Below the pieces are notes generated by a model, which was given only the letters and a program-made list of their open reading frames with translations, had not been told where the DNA came from and searched no databases. Position numbers and translations under genes: made by a program. Below, in pieces: positions 5,175 to 5,181 of a DNA stretch of 5,181 nt. Each line of letters begins with the position of its first letter. Position 1 is the stretch's first letter. The stretch is from Candidatus Woesearchaeota archaeon (GTDB lineage: Archaea; Nanobdellota; Nanobdellia; Woesearchaeales; JACPBV01), in assembly GCA_019322475.1 (NCBI GenBank), contig JAHWIN010000043.1, positions 1-5,181 on the forward strand, in the 5' to 3' direction.

Positions 5175-5181
5175 TACCTAA

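Noticed and set aside
5050..5181. tRNA, SRP RNA or RNase P RNA gene
   Set aside because: I found no T-arm GGTTCGA-type sequence, cloverleaf or characteristic SRP/RNase P core motif on either strand.

Overview
The window looks like a piece of an archaeal chromosome. Both genes with a readable upstream region (the nucleotidyltransferase gene and argS) have an A/T-rich TATA-like box centred 26-28 bases before the ATG and no Shine-Dalgarno sequence, the pattern of leaderless archaeal transcripts. AGA/AGG arginine and ATA isoleucine codons are common, and the arginyl-tRNA synthetase has a KMSTRKG loop and an N-P-N-x-x-x-H-V-G-R signature. A DPANN-type or other uncultured archaeon is my guess. Nothing here fixes the lineage.

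Layout, left to right: (1) 1-924, plus strand, is the 3' part of a GT20 (trehalose-6-phosphate synthase-like) glycosyltransferase cut by the window edge. It converges on (2) 927-1952, minus strand, a CNNM/CorB-type membrane protein (DUF21 plus CBS pair), with two bases between the stop codons. (3) 1965-2390 and (4) 2387-2935, minus strand, form a HEPN/nucleotidyltransferase (MNT) pair overlapping by ATGA. The MNT carries an N-terminal winged-helix DNA-binding domain. (5) 2936-3290 has no gene but is dense in signals: a TATA box, an array of five TGTTCTA-like half-sites directly upstream of the MNT gene, then tightly packed hairpins from 3067 to 3240. (6) 3291-4946, minus strand, is a complete argS. 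(7) 4947-5181 holds the argS promoter and a second gene-free block with consecutive hairpins up to 5174.

The genes of 1965-2935 probably act together as a toxin-antitoxin or related HEPN-MNT module that regulates itself: the winged helix of the MNT protein is the natural reader of the half-site array, one copy of which overlaps the TATA box. The CNNM gene starts 12 bases after the HEPN stop and may share that transcript, although its function (cation transport) is unrelated. argS is a housekeeping gene with its own promoter.

The points most worth a second look are the half-site operator array, the non-canonical HEPN active-site motif, and the two structured gene-free blocks on either side of argS. 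The right-hand block could be a non-coding RNA or the end of an IS200/IS605-like element. That is a hypothesis, not an identification.
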